Below are positions 49,946-62,487 of a stretch of 64,000 nt of DNA, in pieces. Each line of letters opens with the position of its first letter. Position 1 is the stretch's first letter. The notes beneath the pieces were generated by a model that had not been told where the DNA came from, ran no database searches, and worked only from the letters and a program-made list of their open reading frames with translations. Location of the stretch: NCBI GenBank assembly GCA_021399435.1, contig JAJTUP010000047.1, positions 372,001-436,000 of the forward strand, read 5' to 3'. This DNA comes from Diaporthe sp. PMI_573 (Eukaryota > Ascomycota > Sordariomycetes > Diaporthales > Diaporthaceae). A program made the position numbers and the translations under genes.

Positions 49946-50340
49946 CTTATGCGGGCTATCCACCTGTAGATACGTCTGGGTCTGTTAGTACAGCCCTGGT
50001 ACTGTAGGTCAGGGGGTCTTTATACATACAAATAGAGGCAAGCAAAAGCTATACTTCTAGGTATAGGTTTAGTTTTTGCTATAGAAGGAAGAAAGGAAGC
50101 CATCACCATTATAGGCACCAAAGTACTTAGTATAGTAGCTAGCACTTTACTAACTAAGCCAGACTAGCCTTTTTAATTAGTTATAGCCAGGCCAGGTATT
50201 ATAAACCAACATAACTAGTACCAAGGGGGCCCATTCAGGTAACCCAGACAACTAGGATTAAGAAACTATAATGTAAGGAGACTTATACTAAGGATACAGA
50301 GTCACGAGATACCCTAAAACCAGGGTTAGGGTTTAGATTT

Positions 50341-50835
50341 ATTAAACAGGAACGCTTATATATATATGCGCTGCACGTAGGGAGTTACCCTAGACTTTGT
50401 ACTAGTGGCGTGCGCGCCAAAAGATAAGTTTAGTGGCCGTAAGTCGATTTTTTAGGCTGTTTTAAGACCCTAACTTCGTACCTCTACATTCCCCTTATTT
50501 CTTACCCAAAAAGTATGTAACTTAGTTTATTAAATAGCCTAATTTCTAAAGTTTATCTGTATTTAGTTTGGTTACTATCAGGGTTAGGGTTGGCTGGCTA
50601 TTTAAAGCCAAAGATAGTGGGTCTAAGGGCTAAATTTTCGGGCCTCCTTATCTATACACTAGAGCCAACCTATGCGTACCTACAGGTAAGACAATGTCGG
50701 AGGGACTGTAAGGAGGGCTGACAGAAGCCTACTTGAATTTAATACAAAGTTGTCCGAATCACTCTTAAGCATTCCAACAAGGCCTCCAGGCACCCTACTG
50801 CTATCTAACCCATTTAATCTACTAACCTTTAGAGG
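50341..50835 (+). repeat. Direct repeat, copy 1 (more RIP-mutated)
   Basis: It aligns with copy 2 over its length: the GTGCGCGCC block, CGATTTTTTAGGCTG, the CCTAACTTCG block, GGGTTAGGGTTGGCTGG, GACAATGTCGGAGGGACTG and the ending around CTAACCTT are shared. Where the copies differ, this one usually has T or A for C or G, as in TATGCGTACC against CACGCGTGCC. Confidence 0.75.
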
Positions 50836-51420
50836 TTATAAGCCCGGTTCTTAGCAGTTAGTGCTTTAAAGGTTCCTGAAACTTTATTAAATTAGGCCCT
50901 AAAAAGCCTACCTTTCTATATGCTATAGCGCTCTTTAGGGCTAATTAGTAGACCAGCAAAAAGTTAAAAAAAATGCTGGTTTAGGCCTGTAAAGCCTAAA
51001 AATAACTGTAAAAAAGGAGCTATTTTTGCTTTATAGGTGATTTAAACCTATAACTCTTAGTATATAGAGCGTCTAGGACACTATTTTTTATAATTGCAAC
51101 TACTTTGCTAATATTTTTTACAAGAGAGAGTTTTACAGATAAGACTATAAGTTAGAAGTTTATACTTGCCGCAGATTTTTACGGAATAGGCATTATAGAA
51201 ATATACAACTATACTATAAGGAATTATAAATCATACTTTCTAGTAGATAGCTTTCTCTTAAATATCTATTTCTAGGTGTTTTTCCCTACTAGCTAGTTAT
51301 CTAGCATAGCTTCCGGGGCCCCTATAGAGGGGTTTGCCCCTAATTTCCAGGGGCCTAAACCTCTTTTAGAGTGTTTAGACCTGCAAAATAAGCAGATTTT
51401 GTATCTATATAGTTAAATAG

Positions 51421-51964
51421 ATGTTAAACGGAAACGCTTGTGTGGGCGCTGCACGTAAGGGGTTACCCTAGACTTCACGTAGGGAGTTACTCTAGACTTG
51501 GCACTTTTTCGGCTAAGTGCCTATGTGGCGTGCGCGCCGGCAGATGAGTTTGGTGGCCGTGAGTCGATTTTTTGGGCTATTGTAAGACCCTAACTTCGAA
51601 CCTCTGCATTCCCCTTATTTCTTACCCAAAAAGCATGTAACTTAGCTCATTGGATAGTCTAATTTCTGAAGTTTATCTGTATTTAGTTTGGTTACTGTTA
51701 GGGTTAGGGTTGGCTGGTTATTTAAAGCCAAAGATAGTGGGTCCGAGGGCCGAATTTTCCGGCCTCCCTATCTGCGCACCAGAGCCAACCCACGCGTGCC
51801 CGCGGGTGAGACAATGTCGGAGGGACTGTGAGGAGGGCTGACAGAAGCCCACTCAAATTTAATGCAAAGTTGTCCGAACCACTCTCAATCGTCCCAACTC
51901 GCCTCCAGGCACCCTGCTGCAACCCTGCCACACACACACTGCTAAAGGCACTAACCTTCAGAAT
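51421..51964 (+). repeat. Direct repeat, copy 2 (less mutated)
   Basis: Partner of the copy about 1.08 kb to the left, same orientation. It keeps more C and G and carries an extra CACGTAGGGAGTTACTC segment near its start. No protein is recognisable in either copy. Confidence 0.75.
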
Positions 51965-52636
51965 ATATATATCCTAGTAGTTTCGGCATTCCTTATCTAC
52001 ATAATCTAAGGCGTAAATAATCTTTATGTAATTATTATAGAGTAATTAGGGTTAAGAGATATAGGCCCGTTTAAGGTTTATTATCTAGCTATTATACTAT
52101 TAGAGAAAGCAGCCTATAAGTAAAGTAGCAATATTGGCGAGTTTAAGGTTCTTTGGTTGCTTTTTAGAGAGTGTTCTGGCTGTACTTAAAAGATTAAGCT
52201 GCTGTTATAGGCAGAGGTTTTCTTGCTGGAGCCGGGTAGTCTCTTTCTGCTGGAGGGTTTCTAAACTCTCTTTGTCATTACTGGGACTTCCTTAGGATGC
52301 CCCCCTAGGGGGATTACTTCTTAGTGGCATCGTGGATAGCGTAAAGAGAAGAATTAGAATTGTCACGAGTATAGGCGCCAGGTACGATAGTTACTCGAGG
52401 GTTAAGGGAGGAGGTCTAATATTAGGTGTAGGTAGGTTGTAAGACTAATTCTTGCCGCTTTTGTTAGTGGGTCGTGGAACCTTCGGGCCCTCCTTTTAAG
52501 GGCACGAGCCACGCTAGCCACTAGTTGCCATTTGGGCCTTATATAAGTATATAGACCTTAGTATAGAGAAGAAGGTTAGAGAATCTTATATTGTTATCTT
52601 AAGACTAGTTATAAGGTTGGTATAAATAGTTAAAAG

Positions 52637-52844
52637 TGTTGGAATAGCACTGAGGCTGATCGCACATAGCCATATTGGCTAGGGAGGATGACTAATCCAG
52701 CAAGGGAGTGCTTGCAGACCTAAGAGGTCTGCGTGCGAGCTTCCCCGCTTGTTTCATAGTTCAGACAGACATCAACGAATTCAGAACCAATTGCACAGAC
52801 ACGTACGTACGTACATTACGCCATATGGCAAAGGCCATTCAACA
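52637..52844. mobile_element. Solo LTR (208 bp) with AAAAG target duplication
   Basis: The element begins TGTTGGAATAGC and ends CCATTCAACA, so it has TG...CA ends with short inverted termini (TGTTG/CAACA). It is flanked on both sides by AAAAG (52632-52636 and 52845-52849), a 5-bp target-site duplication as made by LTR retrotransposon integrases. Inside are a hairpin GCAGACC-TAAGA-GGTCTGC (52714-52732) and a TACG repeat at about 52,802. There is no internal coding region, so it is a recombined solo LTR, possibly Copia-like from its TGTTGGAAT end. Confidence 0.8.
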
Positions 52845-52849
52845 AAAAG

Positions 52850-55560
52850 CTTAATTCTCTAATAACTAAAAAAGTTAGTTAATATTATATAAATGTCGAT
52901 AATTAAGGTAATAGAAATATGAAATTATTATTTTGACAATAAAAGGTTTATTATCGGAAAGAAAAATAACGCCATTAGAAGTTTTCTATAAAGAAGTTTA
53001 CATTAGCGCTAAAAGCTTTAAGAATATAGACTGATATAAATATCTTAAAGAAGTGCCGACATATAGTAACTAAGAAGTTAGAGTAAAGACAGACAATAGC
53101 ATAATATACATAATACTCCTTAACTATAGAAGAAATAGTAAGATTTAAATATATTTTAGTAGAGTAGAGGCTAGTAAAGTATTAGACTGGTAAAGTTGTG
53201 ATATAAGAGAGAAACTTACGTCTTAAAAGACCTATAGAGGTCTTGCTGTAGCTAAGCAACGGTTACTATGTTGGGTTTAACTTAAATAGTAACAAGGCAG
53301 GAGTTAATACGCAAACTAGGCAGTTAGGCTCTTAGAGCTAAAAGAATTTTAGAAAGGTACACTGGGCAAAATAGGACAAGTTAAATATATTATCTTTCTA
53401 TAAAGATCGTAGAATAGTAATTAGTCATTTAATTAAGAAGCCGGAAACCCAGAAATTATATTAGTAGACAAGACATGCAATAGGTTTTCATTAATGTAAC
53501 CATACATTGTTAAAGTTAGAAAAAGGGCTCTATAATTAAAGTCGCAATAGACTCTAATTCTTTTAAACCTAGAGGATTCTGCATATACGCTATGATTTTG
53601 GTTATTTAAGCGTAGCATATCTGCTGTCAGAACCTATCTTCTAACTCGACATACTTGCTCCCTTAATAGACTTGGGAGACTTCTACAGTTACACATGCTA
53701 GGAGGGGTTTCGGCTAGTAACGCTAGCCTTAAGTCGGCATACTAACCTTTAATCGACATGCTAATACTCTGTAGCTATCGGCTGGCTATCGATTTTTCTA
53801 GCACTAAAGGATGACTTTAGTTACAGTGTGGGCGCGTACAATAAACATTTGTGTACTTGAAATTTGATAATAGCCCGGTTTGCTTCTTCTAATTCCATTT
53901 ACTACTCGTTACTACTTGCCTCTTAAAAGACTTCTACTTACGTCCTCCCAGTAGTAGCGCACTACAGACTGGCTCGCCTCCTACATCGAGCATCTAACTT
54001 TGACGCTAAACTTTACGATTAATGCAGACACGAAGCTAACTGGGTTAATTCCCAGCGTAAGTGCAAGCGCCCTTCAAACTCCAGCTCTACCCCTAGTCCT
54101 TAAAAGCACAAGGCTAGTTTTAGGGCCGATGTAATGCTGATGACAACTCTAACATTGGACACGGCAGGCTGCCTCGCGCGACCCAGCATAAGTACAAACC
54201 CTAGTATTAGAGTAGCGGTACGGTATCTATGATAGCAAAGATTCTGGTAATGACTCAGCTAAAGTGGTATTACTTTAGAAGAGATGTGAGCGAAACCTCA
54301 ACAGGAGATACTAACAGAATGCTTTGAGTAGCAACTAAAGTCGGAGAAGCATCAGCCATAGCCCGGTTATGGCCCCTAGATCTAGAGCGCGCGGCCGCAG
54401 TATAAACCCTAAAATCGAGTAGCAGACTTTAATAACTACAAAATCCTGTCTATATTATTGCTCAAGGGAACAGCAAAAGGAACTTATTGCCTGAGGATAT
54501 ATACGGCCTCTATCAGGCAGCGGATGAATACGAGCTTTGTGCCGGCCCCTGACAGGTTACTACGTGCACGTAGAAGAGATGCAGAATTGGTGACAGAGGC
54601 CAGCTTCTTCAAACCCGAACTTTAGGCGGGCGAGAGCAGGGACAAGCAGAGAGCAATTATTCTTAGCTTTACCAACCTGTGTCGATCCGGCTTACTACTA
54701 GCGAGTTGGCCCAGCTTGGCCAGGGCGAGCCGTCATGGACTTGCAAGGTCCATTAGCCGTTATTGGACATAGTATCTGGCCATGGAGTATACATGCTGCA
54801 TCTCAAGCCAAGTCGTTACCGCCTGCGCGAATTAGGGCTGAAACCATCACGGCGAAGCGAAAGCGGGCGTCACTGGTAAGGGATATAATCTCGTAGCTGG
54901 TTCCTGTTGGGAATGCTTGCTTGCCTTCGTCAGCATGTTTAACTCATACATGTTCTTTATGATGCCCTGCCAACGAGTACAGAATGCCCTTTTTGCCCTC
55001 AGTGCCTCGGGTAACTTGACACTATCCTGGTGTGGGTTTTAAGTACAATGTATTAGCTTACAATGTTCACTTATCAGCCCCAAAAGAGAATAAGATCAGT
55101 TGTTGGCCAGACTTCTCGCTATTCCACCTTCGACAGAATTCGGAGCAACTCTAGGCTACCGTAAAAGCCCAAAACCTAGACAGATGCATAAATGCAACAA
55201 AAGACTATATGCCGCTGTATGCAAGTAAACCTAGGCAGAAGACGATATTTGGAGCCAGACCAATAAGCGATGAACGACCCTTTTAGCCATTACTACTGCT
55301 TCTGCTACTGGCTTGATGCTATGAAATCCGTCCCGTCACTTATAAGAACGTCGACTATATCTGCCGCTGTGAAGATCGCGGCAGCGAGTGAAAACTGCGG
55401 CCTACAAACCTAGGTGAGACTATATACTTTGCATAGCTAGTGTTACACAGTTAATAGCTTTCTTCTACCGGCGGGCGAGGTTTAGACCCCAGATCTTCCA
55501 GACAACCCTTTCAAGGCAATATCAACGTGCCACCAGTACCATACGCTTAGCTAAGGTTAA
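52850..55560. other. AT-rich decayed DNA grading into mixed sequence
   Basis: From 52.85 to about 54.0 kb the DNA is very AT-rich with no usable frame, presumably RIP-mutated repeats of unknown origin. From about 54.0 to 55.5 kb the composition is intermediate with many CTA/TAG motifs, suggesting weaker RIP of once-coding DNA. I recognise no protein in it. Confidence 0.45.
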
Positions 55561-55921
55561 ATGGCTGCTCCTGGCCGATATTCATTTCAAGCACCAGGAC
55601 CTGGGCCGCCTTATGCAGACGGCAGTATGGATAAGGTCGGTGGCAGAGCGGCACCGGGTACGCCGTGTCGTAATTTGTGGGAATCTCCTAACATATCGTT
55701 CATACCAACCCACACATATATTCTCTGCCTGTTATCGCTTCCTCGGCTCGCTTATATACAATGTGTAGGTAGCCTATGTCCACGTCCTGCTGGGCAATCA
55801 CAACCTCGCCTACCGCCGGGACTATAGCACCACCGCTCTTAATACGCTATACTTAGCCGCGCCTGTCTGGTAGCTACACCAAGACATCGGCTCCCAGGTT
55901 TAGGACAGCCGCCGTATATTA

Positions 55922-58900
55922 ATGCTGCCTTTTCGCAAAGACCAGTCCAAGCTTACCGAGGCCATTACCGCACTCAATCGGAACAAAGCTGCTAAGACAG
56001 TCGCCTTCGCGCATCTAGCCATTCACAGAGCCGTCACACAACGCCACATCGTCCGCCCAGACTCTTACGCCACCAGTCACAGGACTGGTTCTATTACATA
56101 CAGTAGGCTCATTAGCCCGGGCTGCTTTTCTAGTCTGGCCAGGACCTTTACAGGGCATTTCCACTATCACCAAACCATTCTGCAGCAATTGGTAACCCCA
56201 GGCGCCCGCAGGAAACCGAACAGACCAGAGACGGCCTGCCTGCGTGAAAGTATAACATATATAGAATCGCCGCTATAGTTAACATGGGCGGACCTTTAGA
56301 ATAAGCAGCACGGCATGGTTCTGCTAGATCCCGAGACGCTTAACCATAAACTCATCGTAAATCTATACGCCGTGGCCTACACCACCACAGGTATAGACAA
56401 GGTCTTGCGCGACCCCGCTAATCCAGCGATGGTCCGTGGTAAACATGTCATACTGCTGGGCAACCTTACGCCATTTACATACGCTGCTACAAAGGATAAG
56501 CTGATCTCTCTCGGAGCTCGCGACATAAGGAATTGGAGGCCTATGGCACCCACATTCCGGGGCACAATCGTATTATAGGGACTAGGTACCTCGATGCCTA
56601 CCAGCGACTCTTTGCTACAACAATCCAACCTCGCGCCGGATAATAAGATAGACAAGGTCGGGACTAACAACCAGAACACCATGCCAAGCGCAACTAATTC
56701 AGCGCTAGCTGCTTACCCGGCCCAGCCCTACCAGATCGATGTCCGCAAGCAGGCAAAAAGATACATAGAGGCACTCGACCTGGACAAGTCACTCGAGAAG
56801 TCCCGAGAGTTGCTGGTCTAGGTAGGCCAAAGATTGCTAGATACTGTAACGAGCAACCAAGCAGAGGAAGAGAACCAAGTACTTAGAGGTCAGCCCAATA
56901 CTCTCAGTTACAAATGCATAAAGCTACTGCACAAAATTAATAAGACTGGGCCGGCTGCCGCTCACCTGGGGACAACAGCTAAAATAGAGCTCGGCTCCCC
57001 TACTGTCTTCAATACACAGCCTCGCTTGCTGACCATAGCAAACTTTCTCGGTATAGAGTTAATCGTCCACCTCGAATTCGGAACAGACATTAGACAAGGA
57101 CTCACCTTTCTCGTTGGCAAGAACAGCTTGGGAAAAAGCACCCTAGTCAAGGCAATAGTATAGTACCAGTTCGGGCAATGCCTACACAATAGACTCGGCA
57201 TTAATAACGTAGTAAATAACAAGGCAAAGCAAAACTATAGCGTACGTATAGAGTTTGCCAACGGTTACGCTATCTAGAGGTTTTGCAAGCACAAGGAATA
57301 TGGTAACAGGATAATCGTTAAGCGGGACAGAAAAGTATTGCCCAAATTCAAGAAGGCAGATATCCGAGGCACGCAAGCAGCCATCAACGACCTACTAGGC
57401 GTAGACTACAATACCTTTGTCAGAACGATCGTACTTAACCGCGAGAACACCACAAGTTTCCTAAGCTCTACGCCTATCCAATGCAGGGCTTTAATCCTGT
57501 CGGTCCTAGGCCTGGAGATCTTAGACCGCTGCGACAACATCGCTCGGCGGTTCTTACGCAAGCTGGAGGATAATATAGGCCAATTACAGTCTAGGCTAGA
57601 CAAGCTAGAGCAGAGAATAGACCACTCGCAGGAACAAATCATGCAACTCACCGATGCAAAGAACCTACTAGAGGACGAGTTTAGGCAGACCGACCTGTAG
57701 GTAAAGAAAGCTCTCGCAGACCTCGCAACGACAACAGGCTCAGATACCAAGGATACTACAGATCAAGCGGTACGATTCGAGGAGCAGATATCCGCCGCGC
57801 AGCAACGAGTAGACACCCTACTGCATCACGACAAGCTCGCAGATATTCGTAGGGCTTTCAAGGTAGCCAGATCGGCCATTCAGGATAGGCAACTTTCTGT
57901 ACTACAGTATCTCGCAAAACTAGAGAGCAAGTATTCGCAGCTGTTGTCTACAAAGCCTGTCGTAGATGCAAATCCTGTCGCAGAATCAGATACTACTTCG
58001 ACGCTCAGCTGGCTCCTAGATGTCCTTGGAAGGATGCAGGACCGTCTGCAATCCATCAATGCGGGCCTAGAACCTTTCTCTATTCACCACTCACCACCTC
58101 TGATGTAAAGGCAGAGAGTTGCCAGACGCTCGGTAAAGGGGTTGCTGACATTCCTGTGCCGGATCTTGGCTATGCTGGGCAGATTAACTAGCGTGGATGC
58201 TTGGAGGCAGACAAAGACCAGAAAGGAAGAAGAGCTGCATGCCTACAGCATATCTGTAAAAGATTTAAATGGGAAGATAGTAGAGCAGCAACGGCAGTTA
58301 TCCGGTTTGGAATATCTTGGGTCCAAGCCGCAAATCACTCAACAGATCGCCAGTAAAAGAGACATACCGGAACGCGACGTACAATACAGCCTTCAGGAAG
58401 TTTCTGCAGAAAACGCAAAGACTATACCCGCACAGCTTAGCGCAGCCCTCAAGACATTGGCCGACCTCCAGTCCCAGCAAGAGCTTCATGCTGCTAAGCA
58501 CGCAAAGCTTGGGGAGCTCCAGGCGGCAGCGCAGGGCAAATGCGGCAGGAGCAGCGACTTACAGGCAGATTATCGAGAAGAAATCAACAGCACAGCGAAA
58601 TTTGGAGGTATATCGTGGCGTCCTCCGAAACCGATTAGCCACACTCGCCTCAGACCGCACTCCCCTAGACTTCTGGGTCTCGGCACTTGCGCAGAAATCC
58701 CGCCGCGTTTCGTCCTCTCCCTCCACTCCGTCGTACACCTTCCGCGAGTTCGTCCTGGAACAGTCCCTCGCAGAGCTAAACATCGTCATCACGCAGATTC
58801 TTGCCATACTGTTCGAGCATAATCGGCATGGTACCGCCCTGACGACTGGCATGCTGCGCTCCCTATTCGTCGACGATAGCTCGGCTGCCGAGACTGAGGG

Positions 58901-59318
58901 TCAGGAAGACCAGGACACCTTGGCCGCCGCCCTTGACAGCTCACTCGCGGTTGACGCCCGCCTGTCCTACGGAAAGCGCAGCGGCGGCAAGCGCAAACGG
59001 ATCGACCTCGCCCTCTTTTTCGCGCTGTTGTACATTGGAAAAGCCCGCTCCCCGCACCGCGCCGACTACATGCTTGTCGACGAGGTGTTCGACAGCCTTA
59101 ACGCCGCGGGTCAGGCGGCTGTCGTCAGGTGGTGTGACGTATTGGCTGCAGCGAGAGTCAAGTATATCGTTGTCACCACTCACAGTGAGCATCTTGTATC
59201 TCACGGGGTTCTGGCTGGCGAGAGCGAACAGGAAGGCGTTTCTTGTGGTGTAGTGCTTACTGTTAGAATGGGGAAGGCTGGTGTTGAGCTAGAGGTAGAT
59301 GGGAAGAGGGTCGGATAG
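55922..59318 (+). pseudogene. Decayed Rad50/SbcC-like ATPase gene
   Basis: One reading frame runs from the start to about 58,550, interrupted only by stops that fit RIP: TAG where Trp is expected (for example after ESPL, TIVL, LLV, KAIV, GYAI and TDL) and a TAA where Gln fits at 58,106. A frame change near 58,550 leads into the intact C-terminal part. Around 56,430-56,560 is a possible BRCT-like stretch (GKHVILLGNLTPF). Walker A is FLVGKNSLGKSTLVKAIV (about 57,108-57,161). A coiled-coil region full of Gln, Glu, Lys and Leu follows, then a signature-like YGKRSGGKRKRIDLAL, Walker B YMLVDEVFDSL and the His-switch run VVTTHSEHL. This is the split ABC ATPase plan of Rad50/SbcC/SMC proteins. The 3' 750 bases are GC-rich and open, the rest decayed. 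It is not functional as it stands. Whether the ancestral gene was cellular or carried by a mobile element is unknown. Confidence 0.7.
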
Positions 59319-61389
59319 GGTCGTGAAGTTGGGACGCGTTTAAGGGAGAGCATATATATATCCTGATGTGGTTCGACAACAAGAAGCCTGAGCAGCAGAC
59401 CGTTGAATATTGAAACTTCGTGGATACTATACATGAATGATACTATACAAAAAGCCTAGCCTGAAGTTTCTGTTAGATTGAATGCTTCCCGGCTATGCCT
59501 CTCTTGAGATCAGCGCGAGCTAATAACACCTAGAACCAAGCCGCCGCATTGGACTAGATAAAGTATATCTGCAATAACCGATCTCGGTATTTCTCAGGGG
59601 CGTTAAACAGATTTCTCTAGGACAATGTTCGGCCTCCTCCTCGATGATGATTCCACAATAACGTCCAATTCGTTCCCTCATCTCTGGTCAACAACATCGC
59701 TGGACGGACTTGCTTGCACGCTAAGTGATGCCATTGATCGCGCCATATATCAGGTTCACGGTGCCACAGCTCTATGAGCCGACATGCCCTGGGTCTAGTG
59801 AGGATCGGGCTGATCGTCGCTGGTGTCTGAGCTCCGGTTGCAAGCGCGATGCGAGAAGATTCTGTAGGGAAAATGGATGAGCATGAGAGAGAGGGGCGAA
59901 GGAGGATACATCCGTGCTCGATGGTACTCATTTAAGGTCGAATTGCCCTGTCTGGTATCATATCTGTGCCGTCTCATGATATTATCAGTCCGGTCCGCCA
60001 ACGGCGCTGTTGCCTGCATACGATATGACAGGTCTCAGACATGGACCAACTGCACCAGAAGCCTGGCATCCCCCAGGTCGTGCTGCTCTTTCTGCTGTCC
60101 GGCCCTGGAACTGATATACCGCAGTTCCCCGGAGGATCTGATGAAATTAAGAGTTCGTGCATGACAAGATACGTAGAACATGTTTGTGCCTCAAACTTTG
60201 CAGACCATAAGCCCGCCGGCTCTTCGTGCGTTACCCACAAGTTCAGGAAGTTTGAGAAAAACTGAATTCTCAAACCCCGCCCAGAGACCGCAGTCATGGG
60301 CCTGCCAAACAGATTTCGTCTGGCGCTGGCTACCTGCAGCACCCTTCCCGCCGACACGTCAGGAGACATCAGTGGTTGAGCCCCCGCGACCGATTGATGG
60401 TGGTCAATTGCCAAGCCGAGCACAGCAGGTCGGCTGATGGGTGTCTGGTGTGGTTCGGCTGCCATAGGGACGTGTCGTTAGCGATCTTACGGCAAAGCCT
60501 TGCGTCGAGTTCCTGATTGACACCAAATGCGGCTTTCGTACCCACACGTGCAGACGAGCGATCCTAACATATCTAGAGTCTTGATGTGACGGGTCGTTTG
60601 ACACCCGCGGCAACGTGCATGAGAAGACAGCTAGGACACACTATTTCCAGCATGTGTGCGACGCACCCAGGTGAAATGCCAGGCCAAACCCCAGGATCCA
60701 GCAGAAATCAGCAGGAACAAATCACTGTAAATCTCAAGCGAACTGATAAACCCCCACCCCGCCCCCACCAACAGAGAGGGAAACACGTCTCTGAGCTGGA
60801 TTACTTGCCTGTCACTCACTCTGCGTGTCCATGGTGGGCAGAACAGCACCACGCGTCGCACCGTACCACATCATTTTGAGAGACCATACCGGCAATCTCA
60901 CCCCGAGTTCGGCCAAGAAAACATCCCGTAGTGTCCGAGGGGATCAATCCTGTGCAGTCCTCTCTCGCTGTTCTCCGGCCTCCAGCCCTTTGGCCCAGAT
61001 CGCAGTTTCGCTAACCTGATCACCCAACTCTTGCGATCTCGTCCGGTCTTGACTGCTTTAGGGAGCAATCCAACGTCCTCCGGATACCATGGCGAGGGTG
61101 ACATAATCCGTTCCAAGCCACTGAATCTTGTCCTGAGCGAACTCGTTGGCCGAGCACGGCCAATCTGATTAGCGTCGCATTGACGTGCAGATCGTTCATT
61201 TGCATTGACAACGAGGCTTGATGTGGCCCGCTGGCTACCCCCTTAATCTTTCACGTTTTGCCAAAAGCGATTGTCGGCTTCAAGGTCTATGCGCTATGTA
61301 TATGGGCGGTCCTGGTTTCGCTTGTTGGGAGTTCATTCCATTAGGCACAGTAACCCCAACACATTTTCGCCAGACAGCCAGATTCTTTG
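59319..61389. other. Intergenic region
   Basis: About 2 kb of normal to slightly AT-rich DNA without a recognisable gene. Several open frames of 60-160 codons overlap one another on both strands and show no domain. Confidence 0.4.
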
Positions 61390-61613
61390 TTCTCTTTTCC
61401 TTGTTCTCTTTTCCTTGTTCTCTTTTCCTTGTTCTCTTTTCCTTGTTCTCTTTTCCTTGTTCTCTTTTCCTTGTTCTCTTTTCCTTGTTCTCTTTTCCTT
61501 GTTCTCTTTTCCTTGTTCTCTTTTCCTTGTTCTCTTTTCCTTGTTCTCTTTTCCTTGTTCTCTTTTCCTTGTTCTCTTTTCCTTGTTCTCTTTTCCTTGT
61601 TCTCTTTTCCTTG
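61390..61613 (+). repeat. Perfect 14-bp minisatellite, 16 units
   Basis: The unit TTCTCTTTTCCTTG is repeated exactly 16 times without a single change, followed by a partial unit. The strand is purely pyrimidine except for the one G per unit. Because 14 is not a multiple of three, all three frames on each strand cycle through the same peptide with a 14-residue period, which creates large but meaningless open frames. Confidence 0.95.
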
Positions 61614-62487
61614 TTCTCTTTCTGTCTTAGGCTCTTTTTTGGGACGTGGAGATGCATGCAGGAAGGCTTCCTCGGCCACGGAACGGATTCCAGATTTGGC
61701 GACGGCATGAGCGCCCAGCATAGTTGATTGTTCCTCTTAGAGCCCAGCTACAGTAGTAATTTCGTTTCGGAGCTGGAAATATGCGACCTTTCTTTTTCTT
61801 TGTTTGTTTTTTGAACTTTCCCAAGTTCAAATGAACTAGTTTGACGATAGAATGAGCCCGTGTGTAAAAAGTACGGGGAGATAGTGTACGTCACGACCGG
61901 TATCTGATACATATCCCTATGTCTTCAATAAAATAATACGAACCACCATGAGTTCATAAACAAGATGTACTCGACCTCAAGCAGGAATGCGATGTTCCTC
62001 CGCCGGCCATAGGGAGCCATTCTAGCCTTTCATTCAGGCTGATGTTTCCAGAGATTTCACAGGGATATAAATTCTAGGTCAGAAAACGAGCTTAAGAGTA
62101 TATTCAAATGAATGCAAAAACTGTGAGATCGGTTCCTGGGCGCTGCTGCTTGCTCAGAGCAGCACAGTACCGAGTACCTTGACTCATCTAGCCGCCGATC
62201 TATCTCGTACGCTTTGATGGGATTGGCTGAGATGTTCGAGGAGCTGTTGTCCATGCAAAGAGGCCAAAGTGGGAACTGGCAATCCAAATAAGTAAGTATA
62301 TAAGACCAGACACATCTTAAGTGAGTTAGATAAAAGGTCAAAGATCAACCCATTTAAATCAAACCGATTTACTTCAACTGGTATTTAAATCTTGCCCTTT
62401 TCAGCCATAGCCATAAGTAAACAGAGCGATATAAAGCCACCGGAAAATATGTTCTATTGTCTCTAGACCTCTATATCAACCTTTTGT
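61614..62487. other. AT-leaning intergenic region
   Basis: No gene is supported. The base composition drifts to AT-rich towards the decayed dynamin-like gene. Confidence 0.4.

Larger units (their letters stand above)
49970..52631. other. AT-rich RIP-type block
   Basis: Long stretches dominated by TA, TTA and CTA with almost no open frame, including two diverged copies of one repeat (listed separately). The pattern is typical of repeat DNA hit by RIP. Short runs of GGGTTAGGG-like sequence occur (about 50,325, 50,580 and 51,700) but are too short to be telomeric. No gene is supported. Confidence 0.6.
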